A stretch of DNA of 64,000 nt from Daphnia pulex (Eukaryota; Arthropoda; Branchiopoda; Diplostraca; Daphniidae), in assembly GCF_021134715.1 (NCBI RefSeq), contig NC_060024.1:5704001-5768000 (forward strand). The letters are read 5' to 3'. The position numbers and the translations under genes were made by a program. This document shows, piece after piece, positions 14,001 to 30,009 of this stretch; the stretch's first letter is position 1; every line of letters starts with the position of its first letter. Under the pieces are notes generated by a model. It was not told where the DNA came from. It did no database searches and saw nothing but the letters and a program-made list of their open reading frames with translations.

Positions 14001-17000
14001 GTTGTTATATTATACAGCAGCACTGCTGGATGTGCTGTATTGTAGACTTCCTTTCACATGTGACAGCACAATATATATAAGTATAGAGAGAGATACACAC
14101 AAGAGCTACTGTACAACTGCTGGGGGAGAAAAAGGATGAATCAACTTTTGAGGAACGACAAATGTTTGACATTTGCATTTATAGAGTTTAGAAAAAAGAG
14201 AGAATAAAAATATCAATAAAAGATCATCACGCGAACGGAATTCGACTGGACAAGGAGGATATACATAATAACAGTTTTCCTAGCATGTAGGAATGTATTT
14301 CGTCAGCAGACTGGTATTACATATATAGGCTACACATCAGCGGATATCAAACTTGTTCCAATGTAATAATACAGAGCAGAATAAAATCGAAAATGTAATT
14401 TTTCAAAAGATATTTTATATTTTTAATTTCAATGAATAGAAAATCTTTATAGAATGATATTATAAATTAGAATTGTTTGGTCTTTTATATAACGAATGAT
14501 GATGTATCAAATGGTTTGTATGTACTGGGGGGAGTCATTTATACTGTAGGTTCTAACAATGACGCGCGAGAGCTAATTAGGAAACTAAATAGTTATGGGC
14601 GCGGGCTAAACAGAAACTCTAATATGTGAATTGAAAATCAGACGTAATAATACACGCCGTCAATTGCTGTTGTGCTGGGCTCGATTATTATGATTATATA
14701 CACCACCAGACTGCTGCTGTCTATGCTAATATTCATATTCACCACGCCCTTCTAATAATAATAATGTCTATATAGCCTATGTAATAGTGCTGGGAACTAA
14801 ATAGCTGCTTGCTCCTTGATGATGTGATGCAATCGCTGAGTGCTGCGGAGAGAGCGAGGCCAGCAGCGCATGAACTATATCTAATATCCAATTAAACAGA
14901 GCCAGCACAGCACCATCAGCAGCAGCACACACTATATATATATAATATATATTAAAGGATGCGCTCTGTTGAAAACAGCCCCCGGGCAATGCCCTGTAAA
15001 GCCCTTTATAGACATGTTGGCCATTCTAGTTAGATAGACACCATACGTATAGAATATATATACTATGTAGGATGCGAACAGATATATTATAGGATAAAGA
15101 CAACAGCAGCAGCAAAGCAATAGAACAACACAAAAGGGGGGGGGGAATGAGAGATGTGTGTGTGTATAGACTCAGCAGCACAGCACTCGGACATATGCGA
15201 GTCCAGCACAGCCCATCAGCAGACGGACAGAAAGTTAATTAAGTTTTCATGCGGCTGCTGCTCTTGTCCTTTTTAGCTTGGACATATTATAATAGCTCTT
15301 ATGTCAAGGCTACTTTGCGCTCTGTTGACTTTGGTGCGGTTAAAATATAAGATGGGCCTATACACAAAAAGAAGTTTATAAATCAACTGCTGCCATTTAA
15401 TTCTTGTTGCATCACAGTGACGACAGCAATTTGTGGTTTCATCATTCAAAACGAAAATATTTATAAATAAAACGAACCAAAGTCTGTAGTGAGAAGAAGC
15501 TGTTGCTGACTGTGAATTAAGTCTCGAATTAATCGCTTTAATGCTGTTTGTATATTACATTATATATAGGCCATTGCTGCTGCTGCTGGGCGTTATCAGC
15601 CAGCGGCCAGATGACACAGTAGCTCGCCTGCGGCAGCAGCTCTATATATATCATATAATAGCTATACGGTATATAGCCTAACCTATTAGATTCACCCCAC
15701 CCTTGACTGCGGGTGATGTGCTCTTGATGATGATGAAGGCCACCAAAAGTCATCCGCATCCAAGTGGATGATGAAATAACCACACAGCCAAAATATATAT
15801 CTAATATATTAGATATTATATATCCCGATGGAAATAAACGTATAGCCTATTTTGGCTGTAAAATGCTGTGCGCCTATAGATATATAATAGGAAATTATCC
15901 AGTCGATTAATTCAAAGCACGTGCTGCCCTATAGCCCATGGAAAAATATATAAGAGGATATCAAAGGGCACAGTGAGGCGGGAAGTTTAAAACATCACGG
16001 GGACGAAAAAAGGTCAGAACATTTTTTATTATCCTACATCTAAAAATATATATTATCGCGTCGAAACACTTGTGCTGTGTATATAGTTGTACACTGCCAT
16101 TTTATTATTTTATATACCGCCTGCTGGCTGTGCGAGGTAGAGATTACATTATTATATAATAAATTAGACACATTTATTCGTGTCGTGTCGTGCTGCTGGG
16201 CAAATTACTTTATATACCCTGCTGTGTTTTATCTCAACGCAAACATAACAGCAGAGCCGAGAGCTGCCTGGAATCTCTTTTGACATAAAATGGAACAAAT
16301 ATTGCGCAATCAAGCGGAAATGTTAACACAGAGGAAATGTAATTGACACACGGTTCGTCGAATCGTTTATATTTTACGGGCGTTTGTTGCCAGCGCCACA
16401 CATATAGTTCTTATATCATTTTTGGCTATATTATATATCCAGGCAAATATAATATAGGCGATTGATTTTGTCTGCTGAGCTTGTTATGTAATATTATATT
16501 CTACACAACAACAGCAGCATTCCCCCCTTGTACACAATAAATCACAGCCGGTATATATTCTATTACACGTGCTGATATATATATTAAAAGAGTGTCTACA
16601 TAATATATTGTATGTAGACACACCGCCCAGATATTATTGGGTGATATTGGGCGAGCGGGCGACACACGAAAACAATTTCATATCGGCGCGCTTTTTGATT
16701 GTTCTTGTCTGTATAGAAAGAGGCCCTGGGGCCCAGCAGCTAGCACGCAAAAAAGAAATGATTAATGTATTACATCACGAATCTCTTCTATTATATATTA
16801 CAAAAAAGACCAGCTGTTTCTCAACCCAGAAGAATTTATTATTGGGTTATATTGATAGTTTGCTGCGCTGTCAATTTTTCACAAATGATTTGAACAAATC
16901 AAATATTTAAATAATGAGGGCGGGAATTTTCAAATTTCGCGGCTAAATGGGAACTTTTCCTTTATTGCGTCACTCTATACAACGATGGTCTTGATATATA

Positions 17001-17099
17001 AAAATATTTAAAAAAAGAATAGAAGAAGGGAAAAAAAAAGTATGGGCCAGGCCATTGTCAAACGTGATCAATGGCTGTGCCATCCAATTAATTTGATCG

Positions 17100-17112
17100 C
17101 CCCCCCCCCCCC
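17100..17112. repeat. Poly-C homopolymer followed by a GCC-rich run
   Basis: Thirteen consecutive C residues precede a CACCGCCGCCGCCGC stretch, which is unusual in this AT-rich interval. Confidence 0.9.
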
Positions 17113-20100
17113 TCACCGCCGCCGCCGCTGGCGTCGTGCTGCTGCTTTGCTGATGTGACATCATCTTTCATATAATATTCTCCGGCCCGGTCGTCTTATA
17201 TTCGCCATATAATATTTCCCTTCTTTTGCTCCGTTCGCCGCAGCAGCACACGGTTTTGTATAATCGACAAAAATTGGATGAGCTCTTCTTCTTCTTCTCT
17301 CTCGCTCGTCTCTATTATACATTTTATAATATATTATATATGCGATCCTGGAGCTATTATATAGCTCGATCAAATTATTATGCGTGGCTCTCTTGTGTCC
17401 TCCTAATTGGAATATCTGGCGCCAATTTTTATTTTTTTTTCGAATAAAAAATGTCGATCCAATTTAGATTCTCGGCGGCTGATTGGTTGACTATTCTATA
17501 TTTGGGGCTGACCCAGCACTGCCTGAAAGTCAATCTCAATCATTTCAAGAGATTTATAAACGTATAATGGGAGGTCGAATGCGGTCTAAATATATCCCTC
17601 CCAATAAATATACATCAGACGAGGGGGATATAAAGGCCATTATATTCAAGTTATCTCTATTCATCCATCTCCCCCTATATAGAGAGCAAAGTATAGGGAG
17701 TTGGGTGCTATGTGTGTGCTGAAAATCATGGCCAGAACATCAAACCGCAGCGGTGCTTGATGGCCGAAAACGGCTGACAAGAAACATATAATCTATAAGG
17801 CGCGTGTTGGCTGCTGCTGCTGCTTATACTATTATTGATGGAGGGACAAATGAAAGCTGATTGAGAGCAGAAGGGATGATGCTTGGGAGAGAGCAGCAAG
17901 GATCACGTTAATACGTTACTATAGAAATCAAATTGATAGCTACAGACTGTAGGCTATAGGCTATACGTATTATTATTCTTTCTCACTCTATATAATCAAG
18001 AGCTCGTTCGCCTATATATTTGACTATTATAATTTGTTGGGGAAATGAATGAGATACTTTTATAAGGGCGTATACTGGTTCTTGGCTATAAATATACGGG
18101 CATATCATATTATAGATCTAAATGTATGAAGCCAATCGGAAAAGCTAAAGCTGATGGATGCTCTTATATTTAGATTTCCTTCTTACATTTTTTATTCAAT
18201 CATCGACGAGGAAGTTCCTCCTTCAAATATTCGTGTCTATATTTATGCAGTGCTATATGGGTAAAGATCTAGACTATCATACATCCGGCTGCTACCTGTA
18301 TATATCTGTTGAATATATGTGCTGGGCATAAAAATATATATTTATAATAAACTTTACATTTTTCAAAAACAAATTATATTGTATGAATTCGTTGGTATCC
18401 TATGCATATATACGGGTGTGTCTGGTTCCAATAAAACGCTGTTTCATACTAAACAAAAAACAGTCTTTTTTAAAAAATGACGTGAACAGGTGGAATATAT
18501 TTAGAATATAACAGTTGCATGGCCACCAGCAGCACCAATCTAAATTCTTTATTTGATGTAGGCCTATTCATCCACATATTATATAGGGGCCTGCATATAT
18601 AGAGTTTACACACGAATATCCGGTGATGGCGTGAATATATTTCTATTTTCACATGAAATAGGCTACAGCACATAATAAACGTCGTCAAGCGACCGTTCCG
18701 GCAGCACAACAACAATATATAGCGGTTCTCTGCTGCTGTGTAATATATAATAGCAGAAAGGGATGACTATAATAATAATGGCATGCTGCTGTTATTCTCT
18801 CTCTCCGCCCCTATCAGTATATATATAGTATCTATATAAGAATGTTGTGTATGCCATTATACGTGTGACGCACGTATAAATAGAACTGACAATAACCATC
18901 ACATTATGCGCACAGCCGACATTTTTCACCGCACACACGGCAGCACACGAAATTGTTATTATATACGCAACAGAATGTCGTACATATACATCTATAATGT
19001 TACACTGCAATAACATTCTGCTGTGCTGTGAAAAAAGAACGTTCAGATTGCTTTTTTTTCTCTCTCTTTCATGGCGTGTTATTGTGTCGTTTCTCCCCAT
19101 ATAGGATGTATAATATAACAAAAAACTCATATTATATATGCCGACGAAACCATTATTATGTTCATCCATCAAAAGGCGCTTATAGACGTACACATAAAAG
19201 AATACGAAATGTGCAATTTCTATATATTCGATAGAATTATAAAACGAAATTTTTCACTCAGATTTCTTACCTTTTTGGATGGGATTGTGCGACGAATGGA
19301 TATAGGCGACACTTGAAATGCTATACAGCCTTTATGAATGATCTGTCCAAACTGTGGCTAGATAAAACTGTTACAGAAGAAGAAACGTTTAAAAAGTCAA
19401 AACGAATTGAAAACAACGCGAAAAATAGCGCAAAGAGGAACTGCGATGTTCAAGTGTCGACGGCACTTGAACGACTGCAGCTATTCCAACGGGGGCGTGC
19501 GGGTTTCTACATAGGCAATACTCGGCGTGTGTAAAGGTATTATACAGTCTAAGCTTTTATGTATAGCGCGCATGCGCTTTCGTATGTAGCCAAAAGTTTG
19601 TTCTTTCTTTGGAGCCACAAAACGACTTTATTCCCCCTGTGCTGTTTGTTATTGCAGCGCTTTTTTCCCCTCTCTTCTATATCTATAAACATCACTGTTA
19701 TTTTGTTGTGTAGTATGCTTTATTATTGGGCCTTGTGTGTGCTGTCGTACATACACGACAATTTGCGTCTGCATCATATATAGTAGAGAGGAAAAATGTG
19801 TATAGAAAGTCTCGGGGCTGTATGATGCAGTTGAATGTCTGCATGGTGTAATCAGCGATATACAGTGTGTGTAAGGAGCTTTTTATTATATGTATATGTG
19901 TATAGGACTTTTTAGGCTATATACATAAAGTTGAAACATGTGTAGATGTAGACATGGAGAGTCATATAATAGGCGGAGAGAGGATGAAGGACAAACAAGT
20001 GTTTCAGTTTGATAGCTCTGACGTCATGTTGCGTATCATCGCGGGTTGCAAATATAAGCCCCCCAGTATATAATAATATATATTATAATTTATAGCCACG

Positions 20101-20225
20101 ACAACAACAGCTCCGTTTATAGGGTATAAAACTGCGTGTTATGTGTTCGATATTACTTTGCGCAATATGTCGTGTGTATATTATTAGTCAACAGAAATAT
20201 TCGTGGTTGGCTATATTTGATTGTA

Positions 20226-20390
20226 TAGAATGTCCACTCATTTTTTTAAGGCGATGATTTTAGTATTGCATTGGCCGTTAATCATTTTGTCATCAAGCGA
20301 ATTATATTTTAGAATGTCCACTCATTGTCAGCGATGATTTTAGTAGTATTACGTTGGCCGTTAATCATTTAGTCAAGCGAAAAAAAATAT
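20226..20390. repeat. Tandem duplication, two ~82-bp units
   Basis: Unit 1 (20226–20309) and unit 2 (20310–~20390) both begin TAGAATGTCCACTCAT. Both contain GCGATGATTTTAGTA and TTGGCCGTTAATCATTT and end near CAAGCGA. They differ by small indels. Confidence 0.85.
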
Positions 20391-23300
20391 AGAAAACAAA
20401 TTATTTGGCAATGTTCTGCAAAGAACTGGCAACTGAATATGTTATCTCAATCATTATTTGTTTGTTGTTATGGGTATAGTCTAGTTTTGAAGCCGACCTC
20501 TTCAGTTTGTAGGAGCCTTAAAATATACGGAAAAAGGGTTCCTTTGGCGGACCATATATAAGTTTAGCAAACAGGTAAAGCTATGGGAAGATGATGTGAT
20601 TATAGCTTTGAAATATAAAGAGTTATTGCGTTATCTCTTTCACAGATTAAGAATTCCATATTTTTGGCTTTAAGAGAACCCCATCTAATTTTAAAGTGAA
20701 AATAAGTTTTTTTTTTTTAATTTTAGCAAATAATTCTCCCATGGCTAACCCTCGTACAGTTGTCACATCATTTAAAATCCCCGAGAATTTTAACAAAAAA
20801 AGTGAAAAATCTTGAGCAGGTAAATAAAAACAAGGAAACATTCGCTTTTTATGAAACCCTCCTCTTATACAAATTTGGGATGATACGACATACAGTATAG
20901 CTAATAGAATTTCCTGCTTGCTACTTATTATGACTTATGAGAATTTCTAAGAAAGACAAAAAAATTTGGTGGGACGAGGGACACCTTCTCCGCAAACCTG
21001 CAGGTAAATCTCGTCTCGGATTTCTTTTCCTTTCATCCCCAATAACTTATATTTGGATGGACAATATAACCTGATGCACACGAGGAAATTCTTCAAATTC
21101 AAACGTTTCATTTCATCGTGGGGAAGGGTGATGTTCATATAAAGAATCCCCATTCGTTCCCTAGCTCTATCTAGCTTAATAATGAATCAAATCATAATCA
21201 AATAAATTTTTTTAGTTTAATAAAAATTTTTATTAAATTGAAAATATTGAATCATATTAAATAAAAATCATTCAATTTTCCCCGCGGGTGTTTTGTTTTT
21301 TAAAATTAATATCAATGCATTTTCTTATTTTCTTACACCTCAATTATTTTTTATTGTACGTATTTCGGGTTATTATTTGCTGAGCCACAATCCGTTTTTC
21401 AAAGTGAAAGACTTTTGAAAAAAATTCTAAAAGAACTGAATTATATAGGCTATAATAGTGATAAAAATCCGCTCGTGTTCTTCTATTCCATCAAAAGTTT
21501 CGCAAATGACACAAAATAAATCAATTATAGACATTTTATAGCGTTTTGTAGCCCAAAAAATGAAACCATAAACGAAATCATTCCACATCAAAGCCATCAA
21601 ACTGATTTCTCGTATTGAAATCATCGGAAATAATTTCACTCCCCATCAAATAAATGGCACATGTAGTTCCAAAATTTCAACCTGCTATTCCCCAAAAAGG
21701 AAGAATGACGAAGCATCAGCATATAAAATGTCGTACAATTATTCCTTCCCTCCCTCCCCACATCTTCAAAATAGATCCTTATTGAACCATTCAAACACCG
21801 TAATGATGCTCCAATGTACGTATATATGCGGCTTTTATACGTAGCCCTATCTGCTGCCGCATGCAAGAGAAGAGAAGACACGCCCAATCGTTGTCGGTCC
21901 TGCTGCTGCTATGCCGGAGTATATATGCCCGCACACATCACTGATGGGGCTATTATATAAACGGGCTATATAGCTGCACTGCTGCTGCCGCTGATGCTCA
22001 TCACAGCACGGGTCAACGAATTCCTCCAGACACTGCGGGCAGGCTTCTCTCTATTACATCTATTGAGCCGCAGCTGCATGGGAAAACGACTGGTCTATAT
22101 ATATCTAAGGCAATATTATACATGATGATGGAGACCGCCGATATTATATGGGATATATTGCTAATATAAAGGAATAACGATATCGATCACATCAGCCAAC
22201 ACTCCGCAAATGCCACTATCATCATATATCGGCCTATAGATCCTCCTTATATATATAGTACGGCAACTCTGCATATAAATACGATGTGGGATCAGGCGAA
22301 AATCGATGGTGCAATGTGATGGGAGCGTATATGCGGTCAAGGATAAATCACATCCTTTTATAATAGGCCTACGTAAGAATATCAGCCAGCAGATGAAGCG
22401 CGTCAGCCCCAAAAGAAATAAAAACGATTTGAATTGCATAAAAATGTGATGATTTAACTTTTTTCTGCTGGGCTCGATCTGATATTACTTATATAGCATT
22501 TATTATATGTGATGGCATCAGCAGTTCACCTGAATTTTGAAAATGTTGCCTACAAGATATTATCCGACTTTTGTTCAATGAAAAGCCCGTACGTGTGTAA
22601 CATTTATGGGCTAATAATAGTTGTATATAAATGTAAAGAAATAAAAGCACGAATAAGCTTGCTGTGCGCTCTATAAAAACAGGATTTGCTGCTGTATAAA
22701 ACGGATGCTGCGGGATTCTTATAGTTCACGATGAAGAATCGAAATCTTCGCCATGTAACCAAATCGAAAAACGTATATAAACGATCTATAGACATGTAAT
22801 AGCCTATACATATAATAAGACCATCGATATAAACATCACCCAAAGCTATTGCGTTCTATATTTCACCCATATATTCTTTATAGATATTGCCTTTTTTGTC
22901 CCGTTTTCCAATCGCGATTCACGTATAATAGCTGTGCTATGCCGAGAGACGTCATCTAAATGCTAATAACCCTTTATCAAAATATTGGAAATATATAGAC
23001 ACACAAATGATAGGATTCGGGATTTCAACAATAGGCCTATCTATAGATATTTATTTGACATTTTATATAAATTCTCAGCACAAGTCACTCTCGGAATAAA
23101 TTGCTTGACTTTGGCTGTTTTGATGGTCGTCTCATTTCCACAGCAGCAGCCAAAAAGGGAATCAATAAATAAAATTAGGGGAAATATAAGCCACATCACA
23201 ACAGCACAGGATCACACTTTTCAAATATGTATAGGAATCTATATAGTAAGGCTGCGGGCTGCCATTGGCTGAGTCTTGAATAAGGAAACTGCCGACGACG

Positions 23301-25837
23301 TTCATTTCATTAAGAAATCCATCAATTTTATAGGAAAAAACAACAACGGGCCTATATTACAATAACGAGTATAACATCATCGTATAGATAGTTCTCCCTC
23401 TTTTTCCCCCAGCTAATGTATAGCATCTTCGGCAAACAAAGTCTGCTGTGGGATTATATGATATAATACTCTATATCTAAATAAGAAGTTGCAGCAGCCA
23501 GGCAAACTGCAAAGCATCAGCAGCAGCGCAGCAGCTATATTATATGGAAGCCATCAGCATTAGTTAATTGGATTCTTACTTTTCTTTTCCTTTTTTTAAA
23601 AATTCTTTATATAGGCTATACTGCTGCTGCTGTGCTCTTCTGTGTGTCGCTGATTGGCTAAATATGTACTGTGCTGCTGTCTCTGTGCTGAGAGCCGCGT
23701 CATTTGATGAATGCTGCTGCCCCTCAACTGTGGCTCTTTTTTCTTTTCTGAAAAATAGAAAAAGTTTCTCCATAGACTTAACTCATCTTCTCGGAATAAA
23801 TACACACAGCAGTCAAGCAAAAGTGCGCGAGCGGGGGAGAGAGCTAGACGTTGATGGGATTGGATTCGGCTGTTGAACGCGCGTGCACATATACAGGGCA
23901 AATCTTTCTCTATGTGTGCACTATATACGCGTTTAGCGCAGCCGAGAATATAAGAAAAGCCAAAGGGGGAGGAAAATAAAAAGGAAAAGGGTTGAAGGAT
24001 TTCCATCCAAATTGGATGGTAAATTATCAAACATCTCTCTCTATATAGCTCAGTGGCTGGATGATGGCTGTGTGTTGCGCATCTATACGATTTATGGACT
24101 CTCCTATATGCTGATGTTGGGTTATTTTTATATTATATTCCGGCCCGGTTTAGATGTGTGCTCTGAGCGGCGCAGCACTTGAATATGTGATGATGATGGA
24201 AGCTGCTGTATATAACGTCTATATACGATCTAATAATATAATATACCAGCATCAGTCCTCTTATGATGAGACACGGGAATTTGCTATGCCTATTTTTTTG
24301 TTTTCTGTTGGGTGCTGATGGGGGCTCATCGACTTGATACTTATATAATGCTGTAGGCTAAAGTTGACTTTTTGTTCTATTTCTTCGATGGATTTTTTAT
24401 TTTTGCATTTAGATTTGTATAAGACCTTGAAGGGAGCTCTTTGATCTCCAGGGAATGGCTTTAGATTCTTTCCTCTTTTGCTATATAGCTGTGCTGTTTA
24501 GATGAAGCAAAAGGACATTTTTCGTGTTGCTATTTCTAAAACTAAAATAAAAAAATCGTGTTGCTGATGCATGATTCTTTATATGTTTACATATTGCAGC
24601 AGTATAGCAGCAGCCGAGAGAGAATATAAGAAACAAAAAAATATTTATAAGAAGCTGAAAAGCTGACACATTCCATATAGGATATAGAAAGTATGAGTTT
24701 GTTTTTTTCGTTTGTTTCAAGTTATATACATATTTTGCACGCGCATTTATTCTTCTTCTTCTTTTGGCTGGTGCTGCTGCCAATCTTCTGTATAAAGGGA
24801 ATTATAACATTCTAAGCCTTTTCTTTATACAAGATTTAAGAGATCAAATCCGGCTCTAGCTATTTATTGATGACGGACGCGGCGAACTGCATGTGCTGGG
24901 AGCTAACAGCAGCAGAAAGCGAAAGTTGAGTTATACTTTTTCTTTTTAAATAATGCGATTTATACATGTTGTATGTAACAAGTGCATTGGGTTCGCTTGT
25001 ATAGCTGCTGTTGCCGGCCAACATTTTTCGTAAGACTTTAGATTATATAAAACTAAATTGCCAAAAAGTATACGTATAAGCGAATTAGGAAAAGAATATT
25101 ATATCAGACAAAGTTTTCCTGCTGTGCGACGACTTTTTGATGCGTTGGCTGCTGCTGTTAAACTTGCACAGCCATCATCAGCTTTTCTAATACATATAAG
25201 ATGCCATATATCCGATGTGTGAACTGACATATTCTCACGGCAGAATTTTCCGTAAATATACAAGATATATAAGTATAATCCTATATTGTATAAAACTCTG
25301 CTGCTGTAGGCCTATGGGCTATAATATAAAATATTAATGAAATAATTAGCGCAAATGTCAGCGGAGTGCAGCAGCAGCTCGCAGCAGCAGCGACTTTTCT
25401 TTCATGGGGATTTGACGCTATAAGATTTGACGAAATAAAATTGTAGGTATAATCCTTTTATTAGTATTTGACATAATCTTTTGATGAAAAAATAAAATAA
25501 AAATGTTGATGGCCATTGAATTATTTGCAGTTCATTATAAGGCTAGACAATCTGAATAGCATAGCATATAGGAACCATTATATAGCCTACCATAAACTGT
25601 AATGAGATATTATATAGGCCCTGCGTCATATGCTGGGCTTTTGTAATGATTTACTTCCATTTGTTATGTAGTGTATTATTATATACTGCTATATAATAGC
25701 CTATATATATTCCCGGCTTCATAGTTTTATAGATTATTGCCTCCCCCCCCCCTTTTTTTTGCTTTTGTGTGTGTCTAGTATATATACGGCAGCAGAGTTG
25801 TATATGATTAAAAGGGATTATAGACAATGTGGAGTGG

Positions 25838-25844
<7 letters not shown>

Positions 25845-25869
<25 letters not shown>
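25845..25869. repeat. (AC)n microsatellite
   Basis: About twelve AC dinucleotides in a row, flanked by non-repetitive DNA. Confidence 0.95.
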
Positions 25870-27652
25870 ACGTATTGCACCCTATATATAATGTATGAGG
25901 ATTGATTGCGGTTGTGCTTACTACATATAGCCTACTACGGCGCCCAGCATGCAATAAAAGTCTATATTTCACACAATCTGTAATCCGACCAGGAGGCTTG
26001 GCATCACGAAAACATGGACGCCGATAAATTCCGATAAATTCATCATATCGCAGTATAGACATTTAAAAAGGAAAAAAAAATGTCATTTAGTAAATCAAAT
26101 GTTACGAAAATCCGAAAGTTTTTCAAAGAAAATAAAAGCGCGGGTGATTTGAAAAGAAAAAAAATAAGTGAGATGGATCGAGTGTTGATCCGCGCCAAAC
26201 CTCTCAACACCTATAAATCCCCCTTAAAATTATACTCACGAAGAATGTGCTGCTGTTAGTAGACCTAAGTTATACATTGTGTATATAATATCGAGCACCG
26301 GAAAGAATCGAATGTCGTGCTGCATGGGCCTATATAATATAGCGCAACTTTCATACACACATTTATAACGTCTCTTTTGTATATTTACATGCAGAGTGTT
26401 GATGCTGTGCTGGTGGATGTATCTAGCCTATATTTTTCTCGACATGAATAACCTAAACAACATCGTTGTTCAGCTTATGTGTACAGCATCCCTCGCCTTT
26501 TTTATGTATTCTTATTCTTGTCTCTTTTTCGACTTGATCCAAAGTGGCAAAGTGTCTTTTCTCGACTATAGGAAATCGGGTGCTGGGAGGGTGGCCCAGC
26601 ACACATCCTTTTTGTTATAGGCTATACATATTCGTTTTAGCTTTTTAGATTTTATCCATTGAAAGAAACAAAAAACAAAGAAAGGCCAGCAGCAGCGGAA
26701 GTCCGTAATACGTAACACTCGACAGATGTATGTCTATGTACAAAGAGCCGAAAATATAATACGTAACAAACTGCATTTGAGCGGATTAAGTCGACATGAA
26801 AGATGGAAAATATCTAAGGAATAAAATATAAAAAACAAAAAAATGGAATTTAAATATATTTTATTTTTTGTTTGGGTTCCGATTTGCATGTCCTCTTATA
26901 TTTTCCATGTTGGAATTATAAAAAGAAAAAAGTTTTTTTATTTTTTTCCCCAAATGCTGCTGCTGCCGCTGTAGGCCTTTTCTATATGTATGCATCAGCA
27001 CTTAGACGGGCCACTCTCGGACGCGTAAATCCTTGGTTTAAGAGCACACACACATGCACACAGGAGCCAACATCTACAACGACATGCCGGGGCTCCTTTT
27101 GTACACACATCACAGCACACACTTTTATATATTCACAGCTAGCTGTGCTATATGCGGCACAAAAGTTTAATACAACGACCCTTTTTTCTTATACATCTAA
27201 TACCGCGATGCTCTCGCACTATTTACCTTTTTTCTTCTGGGTTTTTCCGAGATTTATGGAAGGCTCAACTCTCTCTCTCTGGAGGAAAAATATAGTCGAG
27301 ATTTAGAATCTTTTGCACCGAAAAAGTTGATTATTTGTCTTTTATATGCCCAGTTTTATTTTGTAACCGAATTGGTCTTCTTTCTACCCCCAGGCCAAAA
27401 GTAAATAAAAGTAATCTATTGAAACAATAGTTTTTTTATGCGTGTTGAAATCATTCAGATTTAACTGGATATATTTGAAAGGGATTTTCTAGAAATAATT
27501 GAAAGAGATTTGGGGGAAAATTGGAATTATAGAAATTTGGCAATGTCGTTTGACAACCTGTTTCTCGCCAACAGCTCACAGCTGTCAAGTTGACGACTGG
27601 TGTCGAAGAACATTTTCTCATTTTATTCTGTTTATAAATATATATACTCAAA

Positions 27653-29481
<1,829 letters not shown>

Positions 29482-30009
29482 AAACTTAAACAAAAAAAAA
29501 ATTAAACTAAAAGAAAAAATCTGAAATAAAAGTTTATCAAATTGTTTTTCCAATGATGTAATTTTTTTTTTCGTTTTATTATTTTTAATTTTTGCGCCCT
29601 TTTTTTGTTGTTTCGAAAGTTTTGAAGAAATAGAGGCAAAATATTGAGAAAAAGACATTGGCACGGATACAGACGAGATGGGGGGGAGGAAAACAAGCTA
29701 TGACGTAATCGACGCACGAAGAAAGCTCAATTATCTGATGAGAGCAACGATCACAAAAACACTCAAAAACTGATTAAAGACGAAAATAAAGACGTCGAGA
29801 AAACAAATTAAAGAGTTTTGGGTTTAGGGACACAAAAGAAAAAAAAAATGGGAAAATTATTATTATGATTTTTAATTAATTTTACGTTTCCATTGGATAT
29901 GATTATGACGCTGAAAGTCTAAGAAGAAGAAGAGAAGCCATTCAATTGTTTTTTTCCTTTTTTATTTCCGGTTGATCCCCGCAAGCCATCCAGCTGTTGG
30001 AATGGTTCG
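29482..30009. other. Convergent 3' region of UFM1 and coronin-7
   Basis: The 528 bp between the two stop codons is AT-rich, with several AATAAA-like words for each strand (for example near 29,525 and 29,787). No gene is visible; it probably contains both 3' UTRs. Confidence 0.6.

Larger units (their letters stand above)
11007..27652. other. 16.6-kb gene-poor interval upstream of LMO copy B
   Basis: I see no exon chain, tRNA or transposon ORF here. The longest open frames (about 130–144 codons, for example 11603–11998, 23596–24030 and 26872–27306) have biased, low-complexity translations. The DNA is dominated by TATATA-type runs and recurrent CAGCAGC/GCTGCTG words. It may be a regulatory landscape or hold non-coding first exons of LMO copy B. 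Confidence 0.5.

Noticed and set aside
18792..24783. Several 60–144-codon frames considered as small genes
   Set aside because: Tyr/Ile/Met-rich translations of TATA-type repeats, no motif, no consistent splice partners.
26872..27306. 144-codon plus frame upstream of UFM1
   Set aside because: Contains poly-Lys and poly-Ala runs from homopolymers and no motif; no splice-linked partners.
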